Assembly: GCA_947044365.1 (NCBI GenBank)
Contig: OX345636.1
Span: 24,275,466 to 24,339,465 of the forward strand
Length of the DNA: 64,000 bases
Direction: 5' to 3'
Source: Petrosia ficiformis
Taxonomy: Eukaryota; Porifera; Demospongiae; Haplosclerida; Petrosiidae
The position numbers were made by a program, and so were the translations under genes. Of this stretch, positions 1 through 10,971 are shown one piece after another. The notes below the pieces were generated by a model that did not search any database, was not told the DNA's origin, and worked only from the letters and a program-made list of their open reading frames with translations. How positions within the stretch are numbered: the first letter of the stretch is position 1; every line of letters starts with the position of its first letter.

Positions 1-141
1 TTCTGTAAGGTCAGCCGTGACTTGGTGAAAAAACTATTGTGTCTGATTGATTTCATGGTCTTACAATCCGGACATCTAAATGTAAACCCATCACTGGACC
101 CTTCTGTACTCCTAGTCTTGAACTCCATCTGAGTACCACAC
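1..141 (-). pseudogene. Merlin/IS1595-like transposase, N-terminal zinc-ribbon exon (partial)
   Basis: The minus strand is open from a splice acceptor (acacag, about 148-142) to the window edge. It reads a treble-clef-like segment with CGTQM, then SDGFTFRCPDC, then SIRHNSFFTKSRLTL. A CxxC pair followed by 'S(I/V)R..SFF..S.L.L' is the known signature at the start of IS1595/ISXO2-type (Merlin) transposases, where the zinc ribbon precedes the DDE domain. The first cysteine pair is incomplete (C but not CxxC). The catalytic domain would lie left of the window, so whether the element is intact cannot be judged. Confidence 0.5.
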
Positions 142-844
142 CTGTGTTACAAGAATAACTATTTATACTTCTATTCAGTTCCTTATTTTAATGTATTATT
201 TGAGACTGAGCCTGACAAAATCACCTTTACAACAATGTTTTACATAACTCGTGCATGTAAGGCTTCATGTACTGCAATATCGTTCCCTTAATATAGCTTA
301 GGTTGTTTACTATTAATTTAATCCCTGCAATTTCATTTAATACATTAAACTACTATCAAGTTATGAAGCAATAAAGTGAAAATGTAAAAATTGTTAAAAG
401 GATGATTTTGTCAGACTGCATGCTCACATTAAATTTATTGAAAGTAGATTTATAATAATTATAATGATGCAAAAAAATAAGCATAATTATTCTACCTTGT
501 ACAGTTGCAATTCCTTGCAAGTAATTGTTTTTGTTGTAAAAATTGAATGATCTTGTCATTTCCACCAAAAATAACTGGTCCAAGCTCTATCAAAGACATA
601 TTGTGCACTGGATTTGTTTTCGCATTTCGCGGAAAGTATTCCCGCTACTGGGGAGTTTGCATTGCATTGATTTGCAGACACAGCAAAACTTAAACCGCAC
701 CCACCGGAAGTCACATGATAGGCATGGCTCACACATGACTTTTGGTGGGCGTGGCTAAGTTGCTCGATGCTGTGATCGTTCTTTTCAGTTGATCCGTTGT
801 TTTTAGAAATTGCTGCATTTCTGTTAAAGCAGTTGTTGTAGGAC
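142..844. other. No gene recognised
   Basis: AT-rich sequence with only short open frames lacking recognisable motifs. The segment around 690-760 holds two short similar words (cacccaccggaagtcacatg and cacacatgacttttggtggg) in roughly inverted relation, possibly the decayed end of an element. Confidence 0.4.
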
Positions 845-974
845 ATTGACTACAAGATGCCTCTGAGACCCTGTGGTCAAAATACTGCCAAACTGGATTG
901 CTGTCGGAATTTGATGTAGGACTGTTTTGTGCACATTTTGAAGCAGATATATATTTTCCCCCTGATATTTCACA
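845..974 (+). other. Candidate coding exon, unassigned
   Basis: One frame is open here and ends at a good splice donor (ttcacag followed by gtaatag). It reads LWSKYCQTG... FCAHFEADIYFPP, a cysteine/histidine pattern faintly like the second half of a THAP domain (C..HF). It lies on the same strand as the SWIM/PHD gene at 1828-2424 and could be its first exon, with the hAT fragment inserted in the intron. This is a weak inference from motif spacing only. Confidence 0.25.
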
Positions 975-1079
975 GGTAATAGCTTCAAACGGTTTCAGAA
1001 TGATATGGTTTCTTCTATTAGTGGTTTTTTTGTAGGTTCAATATTAAGCTCACCTCGACCCAAAAAGCACAGTGTGGTT

Positions 1080-1780
1080 CTAACAGCCTCTTCCTGCTCT
1101 AAAACATTCTAACATGTAGAACACATTGTTCCATTGGGTTTCCACCTGTTGAATTAGCTTGAATATCAAGCAGCTTGTCGGTTGCTTTGGAGCTTTTGTG
1201 AAAGAAGGTAACGATCTTTTTGACTGACTCTCGTCCACTGCTCCTATTGCATTTGTGATGATTAAATTTAAAGTGTGGGCAAAACATGAGAGATTGTTCC
1301 ATTTTTGTTGTGTTACAGCATGTCTGTAGTGACGCAATGTATTTTATTGCTTATGTTCCATTTGTCAGTTATTCTTAGCTCTGATGAAAGGTTGACAGCA
1401 GTATGCTCGACATCTATGTGTGCCGTCTCAATAACGAAAGATTCGAATGCCCACTCTTCAGAGATGAAATGGCACGTTACGGTCATATACCCCATTGTTT
1501 GCCTAGAGGTGCACAGGTCTGTTGTAAGAGAACAATACTCAGTTGCACTCAACTTTTCATGAACAGTTTGCCTTTTTGAATTGTATAGTTTAGGCAAATG
1601 CATCCTCATTATTGTTCTTCGACTGGGTGGAGCATATTTAGTATCAAGGATGTGAAGGAAGTTTCGGAAACCTTTGTCCTCCACAATTGATGCAGGTTGC
1701 AGGTCTGTCACTACCATACCCAGTAGTGCTTCGTCAATAGCTGCATGTTGCAGTGAATCCTCTACAAAGTAAGTAATCAA
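1080..1780 (-). pseudogene. hAT-superfamily transposase fragment (ZBED-type)
   Basis: Two overlapping minus-strand frames (1313-1780, then 1080-1337) together resemble the middle of a ZBED-type hAT transposase. Visible features are the region leading to TTDLCTSRQTMGYMTVTCHFI (first catalytic Asp neighbourhood), followed by the motif W(N)NLSCFAHTLNLIITNAI, which is diagnostic for this family. The frame must change near 1313-1337, so the copy is broken. The N-terminal BED finger and the C-terminal dimerisation domain are absent. Position between the putative 845-974 exon and the SWIM exon suggests insertion into an intron of the ISL2EU-like gene. Confidence 0.7.
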
Positions 1781-1827
1781 TTATTATAATTACAGTACTC
1801 ACTACTATAGCCTTGACTCCTCTAGAT

Positions 1828-2424
1828 GCAAGACTTCAGAGTTATCTGGGAGTTTGTCTCAACCTTGGACTGCTTCTTTGCTGCTTAAATTGACTGGGAT
1901 GCTTGGAGGAATAGAGGACCCGTATGCATTTAACAAGGGAGACAGTGTCAAGCGTGGTGAAAGGCTATGGCCATGTGTTGAATACCCTGACATTTATAAC
2001 TATCTAGTGACTACTCCTAGCAGCTATATTTACCAAAGATCAACTGAAGGCTTATAAGAGTTTAGAAGCATACAAGTATGCGGTGGATGGATGGGTTTCT
2101 GATGTTCAACTTTATCGTTTGACAGCTAAGATAACAGGTAAAATAGTGTGTGTTGTAACAGGAAATGTCAAACATTCTCAGAAGTTGTCTGTAGCTCCAT
2201 CGCATCCATGGGTTGCAGTTGAACAAGATAAAAATAAAACTGATAACAGTTGGTGCTGTTGCAGAGGTGCTGAGTCTGGAGAAGTGATTATGTGTGACAA
2301 CTCCACTTGCGACATACAATGGTTTCGTGTCGACTGTCTCGAATTAAAAGCTGTGCCAAAAGGAAAATGGTATTGTCCTAACTGCAGCACCAAAAGAAAG
2401 CAAAGTAAAAGATCACTGAAATAG
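1828..2424 (+). pseudogene. ISL2EU-type accessory protein: SWIM-associated region plus C-terminal PHD finger
   Basis: An acceptor (cctctag) precedes 1828. The frame reads ED PYAFNKGDSVKRGERLWP, then an IYNYLV..PSSYI stretch. It changes frame near 2030 and continues with LKAYKSLEAYKYAVDGWVSDVQ, then VKHSQKLS...PWVAVEQD. This order is typical of SWIM/YqaJ proteins encoded by ISL2EU transposons. Instead of continuing to the SWIM cysteines and the YqaJ nuclease, the protein ends in a PHD-like finger: WCCCRGAESGEVIMC, then C, WFRVDC, and WYCPNC. The opposed THAP transposase at 2485-3914 fits a two-gene element. The frame change marks it as a probable pseudogene. Confidence 0.65.
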
Positions 2425-2484
2425 CTATAGTTTGTTGTAATAAAAAAATAATAATAATAATTTCTATAATTATAATTATAATAA

Positions 2485-3914
2485 TTACCTGATAATGATT
2501 ATTGTATGATTATTACAACTATTATAATATTCAAATGGTACAATTGAATCGCAGCAATTACATAGTACACAAAAAATCGGAAGTACTTTATTTATCATAC
2601 TATTTTCAGATGATGAGTCACACATGATGGTATTGATAGGTAGCACTCCTAGATAAGTGTGTTTTTGTCTCAACATACCAATGAACTCTTTCCATGTGTA
2701 TACGTACATGAGCTAACTCACGTGCAGTGTCAACTTCCATTCTACTGAGCTGTGGTTTACCTTTTGTAAAAGGCGGGACTTTAACCTCTGCACAATACAC
2801 TCCAACAGCTTCTTGGATATTAAATCCTCGATCTGCCAACAAAAGATCACCTGGATTTTCTACAAGTCCACAATGCAGAGTTAGATGGAGGTCAGACACT
2901 CTACTACCCCATCCCTTAGAGATAAAAGATATAAAATCCTTGTGGTGTAATACCTATTAAAAACTTCATTGTATTGTGGTGTTTGTATTGAGAATATATG
3001 TTTGTGCTCTAGCTTTTAATCTAGTTGGTCTGTCGCAGAAAACTTCAAAGCAATCAATAATGCATATACATTTTTTGAAATGACTTCTAAAAACCATAGG
3101 TAGAGTTCTTGTCACTACAGCATGATCAGGCCATTTTATCATTGGCTTCAACCGAACAAACATAACTTCGATCCATATTTTGAACCTTCTTGAGATAGTA
3201 GACTGATGCACCCCAAACCTGTAGGCAAGATCTTGATCTCCTAAGTTCAAACGCAGAACCATCACAAACTGCTTCAATTTGGTAATTTGTGTCCATGGCT
3301 TGCAATAAATGGTGACACAAAATTATATATGACCATGAATATGGAGTATGATGGAAGGCCAGTGTAATATTTTAATTTGTTACTATTTTCTTTTAATTCC
3401 TTCTGAGAATCTGGATACATACAACTGCCTGACACTTCTTTTCCCAATGCAGTCCATGGCTGATCTGTGATATAGTATTTGTTGCCTTTTTTATTCCAGT
3501 CTGTACTTCCATATTTGTTCCCTTTTCAAGAGATTCTATTTTAGTCTGAACCTCAGCATCTACATGGAGTTCACTTGAGTCATCATCAAGATCACTAATC
3601 ATAGCACATGCTTTTCTCCTAATTGTACTCCTGCCATACCTGATTAAATCCACACTCAACTTTCTTTTAGCTGTAGAACTAATGAAACTAAATATAGTAG
3701 TAATATAAGCAGGAGAAAGGACATCATCACACTTTCTTCCACCAGCAAAGTGATCACTGCACAGCCAAGAATACTCACTAGGTTTCCAGTTTTTCCGGTT
3801 AATAGCTGATATCCACTTTGCTCTACGTTCCGAGTTTACAGGAAACCGATAAAAACTCACTGTGGAACCTTTTTTTTGGAGCGATTACAGCACAACAGCT
3901 TTTAACCATTGCTG
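2485..3914 (-). pseudogene. THAP/DDE_4-type transposase (ISL2EU-like)
   Basis: Read right to left. A THAP-like start (MVKSCCAV at 3914) and then SFYRFPVN, WISAINRKNW, WLCSDHF. The second zinc-binding Cys of THAP is replaced. A linker has acidic and coiled-coil-like stretches. An HTH segment at about 2970-3290 reads LRLNLGDQDLAYRFGVHQSTISRRF. A DDE_Tnp_4 region follows: IIDCFEVF, then [14 protein letters not shown], then [20 protein letters not shown] and RIHMERV. The known family uses these Asp/Glu residues for cleavage and strand transfer. Frame breaks are visible at the T8 tract near 3890 and near 2697, so this copy should be inactive. It converges with the SWIM/PHD gene. Confidence 0.75.
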
Positions 3915-4570
3915 TAATTACTTCTTTTTGCCACTCAACATGGCGCCTTAGCAACGCATTCACGGTTGCTATGGATTTATGCATTTTTGTATAACCTCTA
4001 TATATATGTATAGTATGACGATGACATCATCCCTTTGATGTGGTGAATATATAGACCTTCCATGTGCACACTGTGCAAGAGATGTCACCATCATACAATA
4101 TATATTTATAGTATAGACACATAATTTTAGACTATTTGCTTGATAGCTAAAACTCAACTACATTGTCCCCTCATAATTTTTGAAATAGTTGGACTATAGA
4201 CAAACTTTTTGTACCTACTTCTTTAGCATTCTTGGTCTATAATTCGTATGAGATAGTACATGCATTGTGCTTTCTTGTCATGCATGCATGTTGAGAGTTT
4301 CATCTTCTGTCTGTCAACCATTAGTTTTAACTTTTGTCTATCGAAACTGTCTGGAATTAGGGGAGTCTGGTATTACATTATTATATAATTAGGTTATAAT
4401 AATAATATTATAGTAAACTGGGGTATTGCATAGTCTAGCATAGCCATGAAAAAAATATCGCATAAGGGTGATATCATCCAAGTTGGTAGGTTTATATCAC
4501 CGATGTCATGTGTATACATGTAGATGTATTTTGGACATTAGACCAAAAAGATCTTTATAGAGGTTTATAT

Positions 4571-4611
<41 letters not shown>

Positions 4612-5022
4612 ATATACATGCCCAATTTAAAATGTATGGACTTATTATAACAATAATAATTATTATTAATTTTATTATGTACGTATATATATATATATAT
4701 ATATATATTATTATAATAAACCTTTTCATTTAGAAGAATTCAGGAACAACGAATCAACCTAAGGAAAAGCAAGAGGTATGCACATACACACATGTATACA
4801 TTGTTGTAGTATGTAGCCACACCCTTTGTACAGAGGAGAAGGAAGGGTCTCGTTACAAGCAGTTATGTTTGTAGAATGTAAATATTCACAGGACTGTTCA
4901 TGTCCCAGGTGTTTCATATGAATCTTGTCAATATCTTGTCAATATCGATTAATCAATTAATCATCCCAGCCCTACTGAATAGTTAAAGTTATTAGTTATT
5001 CTGAGATTTACCATTTCATGTG
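3915..5022. repeat. Intergenic, with (TA)n microsatellites at 4573-4604 and 4686-4708
   Basis: Simple TA tracts are plainly visible inside AT-rich DNA. No coding signature was recognised in the rest of this stretch. Confidence 0.8.
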
Positions 5023-5935
5023 CAGTGGCGTAGCTTAGTTGTTTCCTCGTTGCCCGGAAACCCCTTTTATCCAAGAAGGGGTGGGGCTCGCGCGCGCATT
5101 GTAAACGCAAACGACGTGAGGCTGCCCCGCCCCATTAGGTATAGTGCTTGCATATGTGCATATATGCATACATGATAGCTGAACACGTGTATTGTAGTTT
5201 ATGTCAGCAAAAATGAGTTCTTTTGGATTTGTTCAGCTTCCAGCTTCAAGTTCTAGCCAGTCAACAGAGAAGAGAGCCAAGATTAGTCATCATAGTGAAG
5301 AGCCATCACCTCAGTCAGCTGATTCTCCATCACAACTTCAACCACCAAAGTCACCACAGGTACCACAGTCCACTTCAACAACATTCAGTGGGAATGATTT
5401 AGGTACCTATAGTGTTGATAAAGTTAAAGTTAAAGGTTTGTCAAATGAAGAGAGGCTTTGGCTTATCAGAAATCCATGTAGGCCAGACACCTCCTATAAG
5501 TATCCACAGAAGGAAGAGTATGGCAAGAAACGCTCATTCCAGCAAACGTGGCTGAAACAGTTCCCTTGGATTTGCTACTCGGAGTCTTGTAATGGTGGTC
5601 TTTGCATCAATTGTGTTTTGTTTGATACACATTCACTATGGGATGGAGATAGACTTCCAAGAAGTGATTACCATATTTGCAAGAAGAAACCCACGCAGAA
5701 TGATACTGCTGGACCCTCTTCACGATTAGAAAGCTTTGTATATTATAACTTTGTTCTGTGCTAGGCCTAACTTTTTCACTTTACAACTTAGAGTTCTGTC
5801 TCGTTGTGTCCTCTTATTTAATAATCACATGAATCCTAATTAATAGGTGTGGTCACAAAAAAGAGGGGTCACCCCAAAAATTTTTTCAGCGCTGCGTGCC
5901 GGAAACCCTCTTTCAAATTCCTAGCTACACCCCTG
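5023..5935 (+). mobile_element. Short hAT derivative carrying a TTF-type zinc-finger exon
   Basis: The left end reads CAGTGGCGTAGCTTAG; the reverse complement of the right end reads CAGGGGTGTAGCTAGG. Both are followed by a GGAAACCC word. CAG(T/G)GGCGTAGC is a common hAT terminus. The 913-bp unit holds only one N-terminal exon (5201-5764), so it cannot be autonomous. I could not find an exact 8-bp target duplication: the flanks (ttcatgtg, atgtggat) are only similar. Confidence 0.65.
5201..5764 (+). pseudogene. N-terminal TTF/ZMYM1-like zinc finger of a hAT transposase
   Basis: 187 residues. A Ser/Pro/Gln-rich start (about residues 1-65) is followed by a conserved block with LWLIRNPCRPDTSYKYP, RSFQQTWLKQFPWICYS and CNGGLCINCVLF. 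The order K(Y/F)P..., R.F...WL..FPWL.YS, then C..C matches the TTF-type zinc finger found before the hAT catalytic domain in ZMYM1-like proteins. The frame ends soon after the finger, with no RNase-H-like domain, so this is a remnant or an exon whose partners were deleted. It sits inside hAT-like inverted termini. Confidence 0.7.
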
Positions 5936-7764
5936 ATGTGGATATGTAATGATTGACATTAATATTCATATAGTGACATGTTATGCAATTACAAACTGAA
6001 ATTAGTGCATATCATGTGACCTACTGCCAATCAAATTGTTACAAGTCAGTCAGCTGATCACAACTTGAAATCACTTAAGAGACTGCAAAGTGTTATTAAG
6101 TCAGCTACCTTAAGGACAGGTTTAATTACGAGTACTTAACTGCGATTTGGGTACCCCTCACATTTTGCTGGTACTAATAATTGCGGAATTGCAAAAATAA
6201 CAACCACACCCACTAATTACACCCAATAAATAAAATGAACCAAAAAATCTAGTGAGCTTGAGGAAATAACCTACACATATTATTATTTGTCACCTAACCT
6301 TGTGCACCTTAGATTAGATATCACACAAGTGAGAATTAAGGCCCGCAGATCCAACTCCAGTCCTCCTACATAGATATACATGTAAATGTATATCAAAATT
6401 ACCAGCAGGTGTTATATGTGCATGATATATACTCAGGTACATAACTACATGTATGTGTACATGTATATACTCACGTACATAACCAATACAGGTGAAGAAC
6501 CTAAGGTGGAAATTTACATAGACAAGCATAAACTAAGCTCATGTAGCACACTTTTGACCCAATGAAGTTGATATTTGCCATTTCTCTCTCTGGGCCACTG
6601 ACAGCATTACCTCTTTTATTAATGTATATTCTCAATGGTGAACACACTACATTGTATAGGCCCATACACAAAAAACTTCTGAATCTATTTGTAGACAGAC
6701 TTGGGGCAAGCATTTTCAAATTAAGGGCTTGAAGCACAAACACAAGCACTTTTTGACCAAATATATACTCCCTAGCTTCAGAGGATGACAGTTTCTCTAT
6801 GAAGAAAACAATGTGACAGAAAATATATCATAAAATCAACTGATGTGAATTTTTGTAAATTTTAGTACTACAATTACTGCTACTAGACTAGTGTACATAG
6901 TGTACTACTAGTACTGTATGTATACCATGTGGTTCATTCAGTTAGTTGAAACTTTAGTAGATCCAGATATGGTCTCATCTGTTTACATATGGCCTTAAAA
7001 GATGCCTTCCACAGACTGAGGGTTATTAAAACAGTAAGTAGCTTTTTTTTCTCAGCCATCTTAGCCTAAAAGCAGTCTCAAAGTGTGAAAATACCAGCTG
7101 TCAAAGAAATTATTTCCACATGTGAAATGGCAGCTGAATTAGTGTGAATAGAACTGCTGAATTGGTCCTTTGTACAATTTACCAGTATTAATATTAATTA
7201 AAAATTTATAATATTGTATAAAGCACTTCAAGCCTTTGTGCTTAATAATGCTATAATGTGCTTAAATGCAAGCTCAAGCACAAGCACAATTTAGTCAGTG
7301 CTTGTAGCTAAACATTGCTTCAAAGCACCCTCCAAGCATTTCAAAAAACATGCTGGAAGTGCTTTCAAGCACTTTAAGGACTCATGTCGGAATAATTTGT
7401 AGATACTGATTTTGTGTGCCATTTTCAGGGCAAACCATGGACAATCAGAACATACATACACTGATCAGATTGTTTCGACTTATTGGGTCTCATCAGCATG
7501 GTGTATCCCAATTCACAATGCAATAATACACTGTTATTTTGGACAGATTGACACTATGTAAATAGAGTAATTATGTACCTCCATTATAAGAGATGTACTA
7601 CTTTCCAATCAACCGCAAGCAACTGGTTGCATCAACTATATCAGAAAAGCTACCACTGCCTTCATCATCTATAAGGTTTCTTTTTTCTTTCGTGTCTAGT
7701 ATAGTCAGTATACCTCATATACGGTAAATTGCATAGAACTCGCGGCCTGTTTCTATTTACACTC
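5936..7764. other. No gene recognised; AAGCACTT-rich patch
   Basis: Mostly AT-rich unique sequence. Around 6725-6760 and 7222-7380 the words AAGCACTT, CAAGCAC and their complements recur in both orientations, which suggests an old inverted-repeat element (hAT-type MITE) spread over about 650 bp. Short repeats of ACATGTA and GTACATAAC occur at 6370-6490. Confidence 0.35.
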
Positions 7765-8390
7765 GGGTATGACCATAATTATACATGTACCTACCAACAT
7801 ATGCTTACATGTATATGTACATATAATATGTATAACTCTACTAGTACTGAGGATCATACATGTAGTGTACATATGACCATACTTATACTTAGCAACATAT
7901 GTGTACATGTATATGTACATACATGTATATATGTACTATTACTGAGAGTCATACATCTATTGCACATATGACCATACTTATACTTAGCAACATATGTGTA
8001 CATGTATATGTACATACATGTATATATGTACTAGTACTGAGAGTCATACATGTAGTGCACACAAATGTACATGTATGACCATACTTATACTTAGCAACAT
8101 ATGTGTATAAGAATATGTACATATATATGTTTGACTCTACTAGTACTGAGGGTCATACTTGTATTGCACATACATGTATGATCATACTTATACACATGTG
8201 TACATGTATATGCACATATATATGTATGACTGTACTAGTACTGAGGGTAGTGCACATATGACCATACATATAATTAGCAACATATGTTTACATGTATATT
8301 TACATATATATGTATATATGACTCTACTAGTACTGAGGGTCATACATGTAGTGCACATATGACCATACTTATATATACTTAGCAACATAC
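7765..8390. repeat. Tandem minisatellite, about 80-107 bp x 6-7
   Basis: Units begin with 'gaccatacttatacttagcaa', run through TATATGTACAT-type sequence and close with 'actagtactgagggtcatac'. Starts are near 7770, 7875, 7970, 8077, 8180, 8260 and 8361. Units vary by small internal deletions, and the TACATGTA words make them locally self-complementary. Short frames across it are artefacts of the repeat. Confidence 0.85.
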
Positions 8391-8963
8391 ACATACATTC
8401 TCAACTACCATCCTGAAACACCAACCTTCAACAAACAACTGCAATCTCAATCAGATTTCAATGGATTTCCATCTACACCTACAACACCTTATCAGTATTG
8501 TTCTCCAGCTGCACATCACTTTCCCTGCACAAACAGACCTATTGGTGAATCAATGTACTCACAACCTAACTGCTTTGAAATTAAAGCGAAGAGAGCTAAA
8601 ACTAAAAATCAAGATTTATCAGCTGCCCAAATTAACAAAGCTCAACTTGTTCCTGCTTCAGACGTCATCAACAAATATCCCAACTTACAAAAAGAAAACA
8701 TCATAGGAAAGTTGGCTGTTAAATTAGCGAAAGAATCTTTCTTTGGTGACAGTGTGTTGGTGAAGTGCACAGTAATGGGGTGCAATAGCCATCCTGCACT
8801 TCCACTAAAAGAGCTAAATGAGTTGAAGAGGACCATCTTTTCGTTGTTTCCCACATATTGGGCAAACCCTGTAGAATTCGAAAGTGAACTTTGGACCCAG
8901 TGTGTAAATTCCATTGGTCAGTTGTGTAAAAGGCTTCGAGCAATCCAATTAACCAAGTTGTGA
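8391..8963 (+). CDS. C-terminal exon of a BEN-domain-like protein
   Basis: The frame is open from about 8391 to the TGA at 8961. Its first half is rich in Pro, Thr, Gln and Ser. After a basic patch (IKAKRAKTKNQ), the last ~75 residues form a compact block: KLAKESFFGDSVLVKCTV, ALPLKELNELKRTIFSLFP, WANPVEFESELW and SIGQLCKRLRA. The 'LP..EL..LK..IF..FP..W.NP.EFE..W..C...IGQ.CKRLR' pattern resembles BEN-type DNA-binding domains. No upstream exon was identified, because the minisatellite lies immediately 5'. It may be a host gene or transposon-derived. Confidence 0.5.
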   Translation, partial: TYILNYHPETPTFNKQLQSQSDFNGFPSTPTTPYQYCSPAAHHFPCTNRPIGESMYSQPNCFEIKAKRAKTKNQDLSAAQINKAQLVPASDVINKYPNLQKENIIGKLAVKLAKESFFGDSVLVKCTVMGCNSHPALPLKELNELKRTIFSLFPTYWANPVEFESELWTQCVNSIGQLCKRLRAIQLTKL

Positions 8964-9335
8964 TCATATTTCTTACAGTATTACTACTACTTATGAGCTA
9001 AAGTTTGTGTTTAGGTATAATAAGCTATCAATCAACTTATCATTTACTATGATTACACTATTGATACTAATTAGTCATTGTATTAAACAAAAATAACATA
9101 ATTTTATTATTCATAATGCAAATTCTTCCAGATTGAAGAAACTTCCAGCCAAATTATAATTAGTGGATAACTAGACAATAGAAAAAAGAGTAAGATAAAC
9201 ATAATGATTCGAAAAAATTGTCAAGTAGCAAGGGAAATCTGGTGGTTTTGAAAAAAACCGTTTACAGAAAAAAAATGGTGGCTTTGAAAAAAACCATTCA
9301 GAGAAAAAAAAAAAGAAAATATAACCAGGGTTTAA
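8964..9335. repeat. Intergenic; short direct repeat at 9238-9312
   Basis: Two near-identical purine-rich units (tggtgg(t/c)tttgaaaaaaacc followed by A-rich DNA) lie side by side. Nothing else was recognised. Confidence 0.5.
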
Positions 9336-10258
9336 CTCGTTGCATGCCATTAAAAAATTAATTAATTTTCGTGGGGTAATTCCCCAATACCAAATTAATT
9401 TCTGTGGTCAGAAAGAAAGGTCAACGTTTCAGACGGTCTGCTTTTGCGGTTTTTTTCTAAGTCTGTAACGTCTTGTAAGGCCATTTTCCTACTCTCTGAC
9501 GTTTGATAGACCTTTGGGAAACTGGTTGTATCACTTCAGTTATCGATATGTAGAGTGATATTCAGCTACGAGGTAAGTAATCTCTGAAAAATTGATAGTA
9601 TTGTTGTAATTCATTGTGTATTTCTTAATTTTAAACATTAAACCAAAGAAATAAAGTAAATGTACAGTTTAGTAACTAGAGAGTCACTTATATATGATAG
9701 GGAGCTTATATGGAGTATTGTGTGGTACTTTTCAAAGCCAAGGGATAGGGGGATGGTCTTTGCATGTTTTGCAATGGTAAAGGTTCTCTTTCTCTTAGTG
9801 GATTTGCTGCAAAGTATACATTCATACTGCTCTTTTACTGTTCTTTTAGCAAGGAAATGTTTTCTTCAATCTAGTCTTTCAGGCTGATTCTCTAATGAAG
9901 AACGTGGTCTTCCTGCTAGAGGTTTACGAACAGATTGTTGGATGTAGTCCCTCGTTAATTGGTCAACAAGAACTCCTTCATATGTTATGACCATTATGTA
10001 ATATTATTTGAATATAGTAATTGTTTATTTTTTTCTTTTTTAGTTTTATGTATATGTACCTATATCATTCTCATTGTTACTAGTCTCTTCATCAGACCTC
10101 CAATCATTTCCAATACAACAGAAGTTGAAAAAGCCATGATATTCATTGTTACAGATGCTTATATATTTTTGACACTTCAATGAGTTTCTATAATTTGGTT
10201 GCACTGTATAAATATTGGTTCCCCTGTTACTATATATAGGCGCGTGGCACGCAAAGAG
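9336..10258 (-). mobile_element. Internally deleted piggyBac element
   Basis: Both ends abut TTAA (9332-9335 and 10259-10262), the piggyBac target. The termini match as inverted repeats: CTCGTTGCATGCCA on the left and CTCTTTGCGTGCCA on the reverse complement of the right. The 923-bp body keeps only the C-terminal part of a transposase on the minus strand (about 9680-9990). It is therefore a deletion derivative that could be moved only in trans. Confidence 0.8.
9680..9990 (-). pseudogene. piggyBac transposase C-terminal end with cysteine-rich zinc finger
   Basis: On the minus strand one frame reads DQLTRDYIQQSVRKPLAGRP, ENQPERLD, a stop, then RKHFLAKRTVKEQYECILCS and FTIAKHAKTIPLSLGFEKYH. 'GRP....P.RL..RHF' followed by CxxC and a terminal F..YH is the usual layout of the piggyBac C-terminal cysteine-rich domain that binds the element's ends. 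One stop (after ERLD) and lost cysteines in the second half show decay. Confidence 0.7.
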
Positions 10259-10270
10259 TTAAGCCACCAT

Positions 10271-10745
10271 CTAATATCCAGTAGCTCTACCATCAACTGC
10301 AATCACTTCGGGAATAACCTTTCTCAAATGACCAATGTATTTCCTACACTTTATGACATCTACAGTTTTCCAAAATTCTTTTATCCCATCAACTAGCTGA
10401 TCTTTAGTTTTAGGTTTCACTTCCCTTCTCATATATTCCTTTAGCTCATGCCATAAATTCTCTATAGGATTTAAGTCAGGTAACTCTGCTGGAGTACACC
10501 ACCAATAGATGTTATTTTCAACTAAAAAAGACTGTGCGGCTTTAGAGGTATGCTTGGGATCATTGTCTGCCATGAAACGATGACCATCAGGATAAACAGA
10601 CTTGACAAATGGGATCAATGTTTGATCTAAAATTGCAATGTAGAGATCTTTGTCCATTATCCCATCAAAGATGCAGATACCAGTGCTTCCTCGTTTACTT
10701 ATACCTGCCCACACATGAACTTTCAACGAGTGCTTTGGCCTGTAA
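10271..10745 (-). pseudogene. Tc1-type DD34E transposase, C-terminal exon
   Basis: From an acceptor near 10746 the frame reads KVHVWAGISKRGSTGI, FMADNDPKHTSKAAQSF and TPAELPDLNPIENLWHELKEY, and ends at a stop at 10271. Spacing from the Asp of DNDPKH to the Glu of IENLW is 34 residues, the Tc1 arrangement. The helix-turn-helix half and the first catalytic Asp exon are missing: immediately upstream is the unrelated terminus at 10788. The exon itself has no internal stop, so truncation is the main defect. It starts directly after the piggyBac TTAA. Confidence 0.8.
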
Positions 10746-10787
10746 ATTAAAAAAATACCATAAAAGAATGTTCATTATTATTATTAT

Positions 10788-10852
10788 ATAGTCTCGCGTA
10801 GCCAGACCCAACCCCTCTGCTACGCGACGGGGAAGGGTCTGGTGGACTTACT
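10788..10852 (+). repeat. Hairpin terminus of the RecQ/DUF6589 element
   Basis: AGTCTCGCGTAGCCAGACCC is followed 30 bases later by GGGTCTGGTGGACT, giving a CCAGACCC/GGGTCTGG stem. The same terminus, diverged, precedes the second RecQ copy at 24412. Shared position and sequence make this the likely left end of a transposable unit. No matching right end was found. Confidence 0.6.
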
Positions 10853-10971
10853 GTACATCAGTTCGTCATGTGTTTTCACCGAATTCCGGTGAGCGATAAG
10901 TGGCCACAAAACCGTTAATTATATTCATAGACCACATGTTTCTCAGTAGGTGTTACAAAATGATATGGATG

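Noticed and set aside
543..846. Overlapping frames on both strands
   Set aside because: No recognisable motif and mutually overlapping; not supported as genes.
5023..5935. 8-bp target-site duplication of the hAT derivative
   Set aside because: Flanks ttcatgtg and atgtggat are similar but not identical in register, so I did not claim one.
7729..8394. Small frames in the 7.8-8.4 kb region
   Set aside because: Repeat-derived; the units contain no conserved codon structure.
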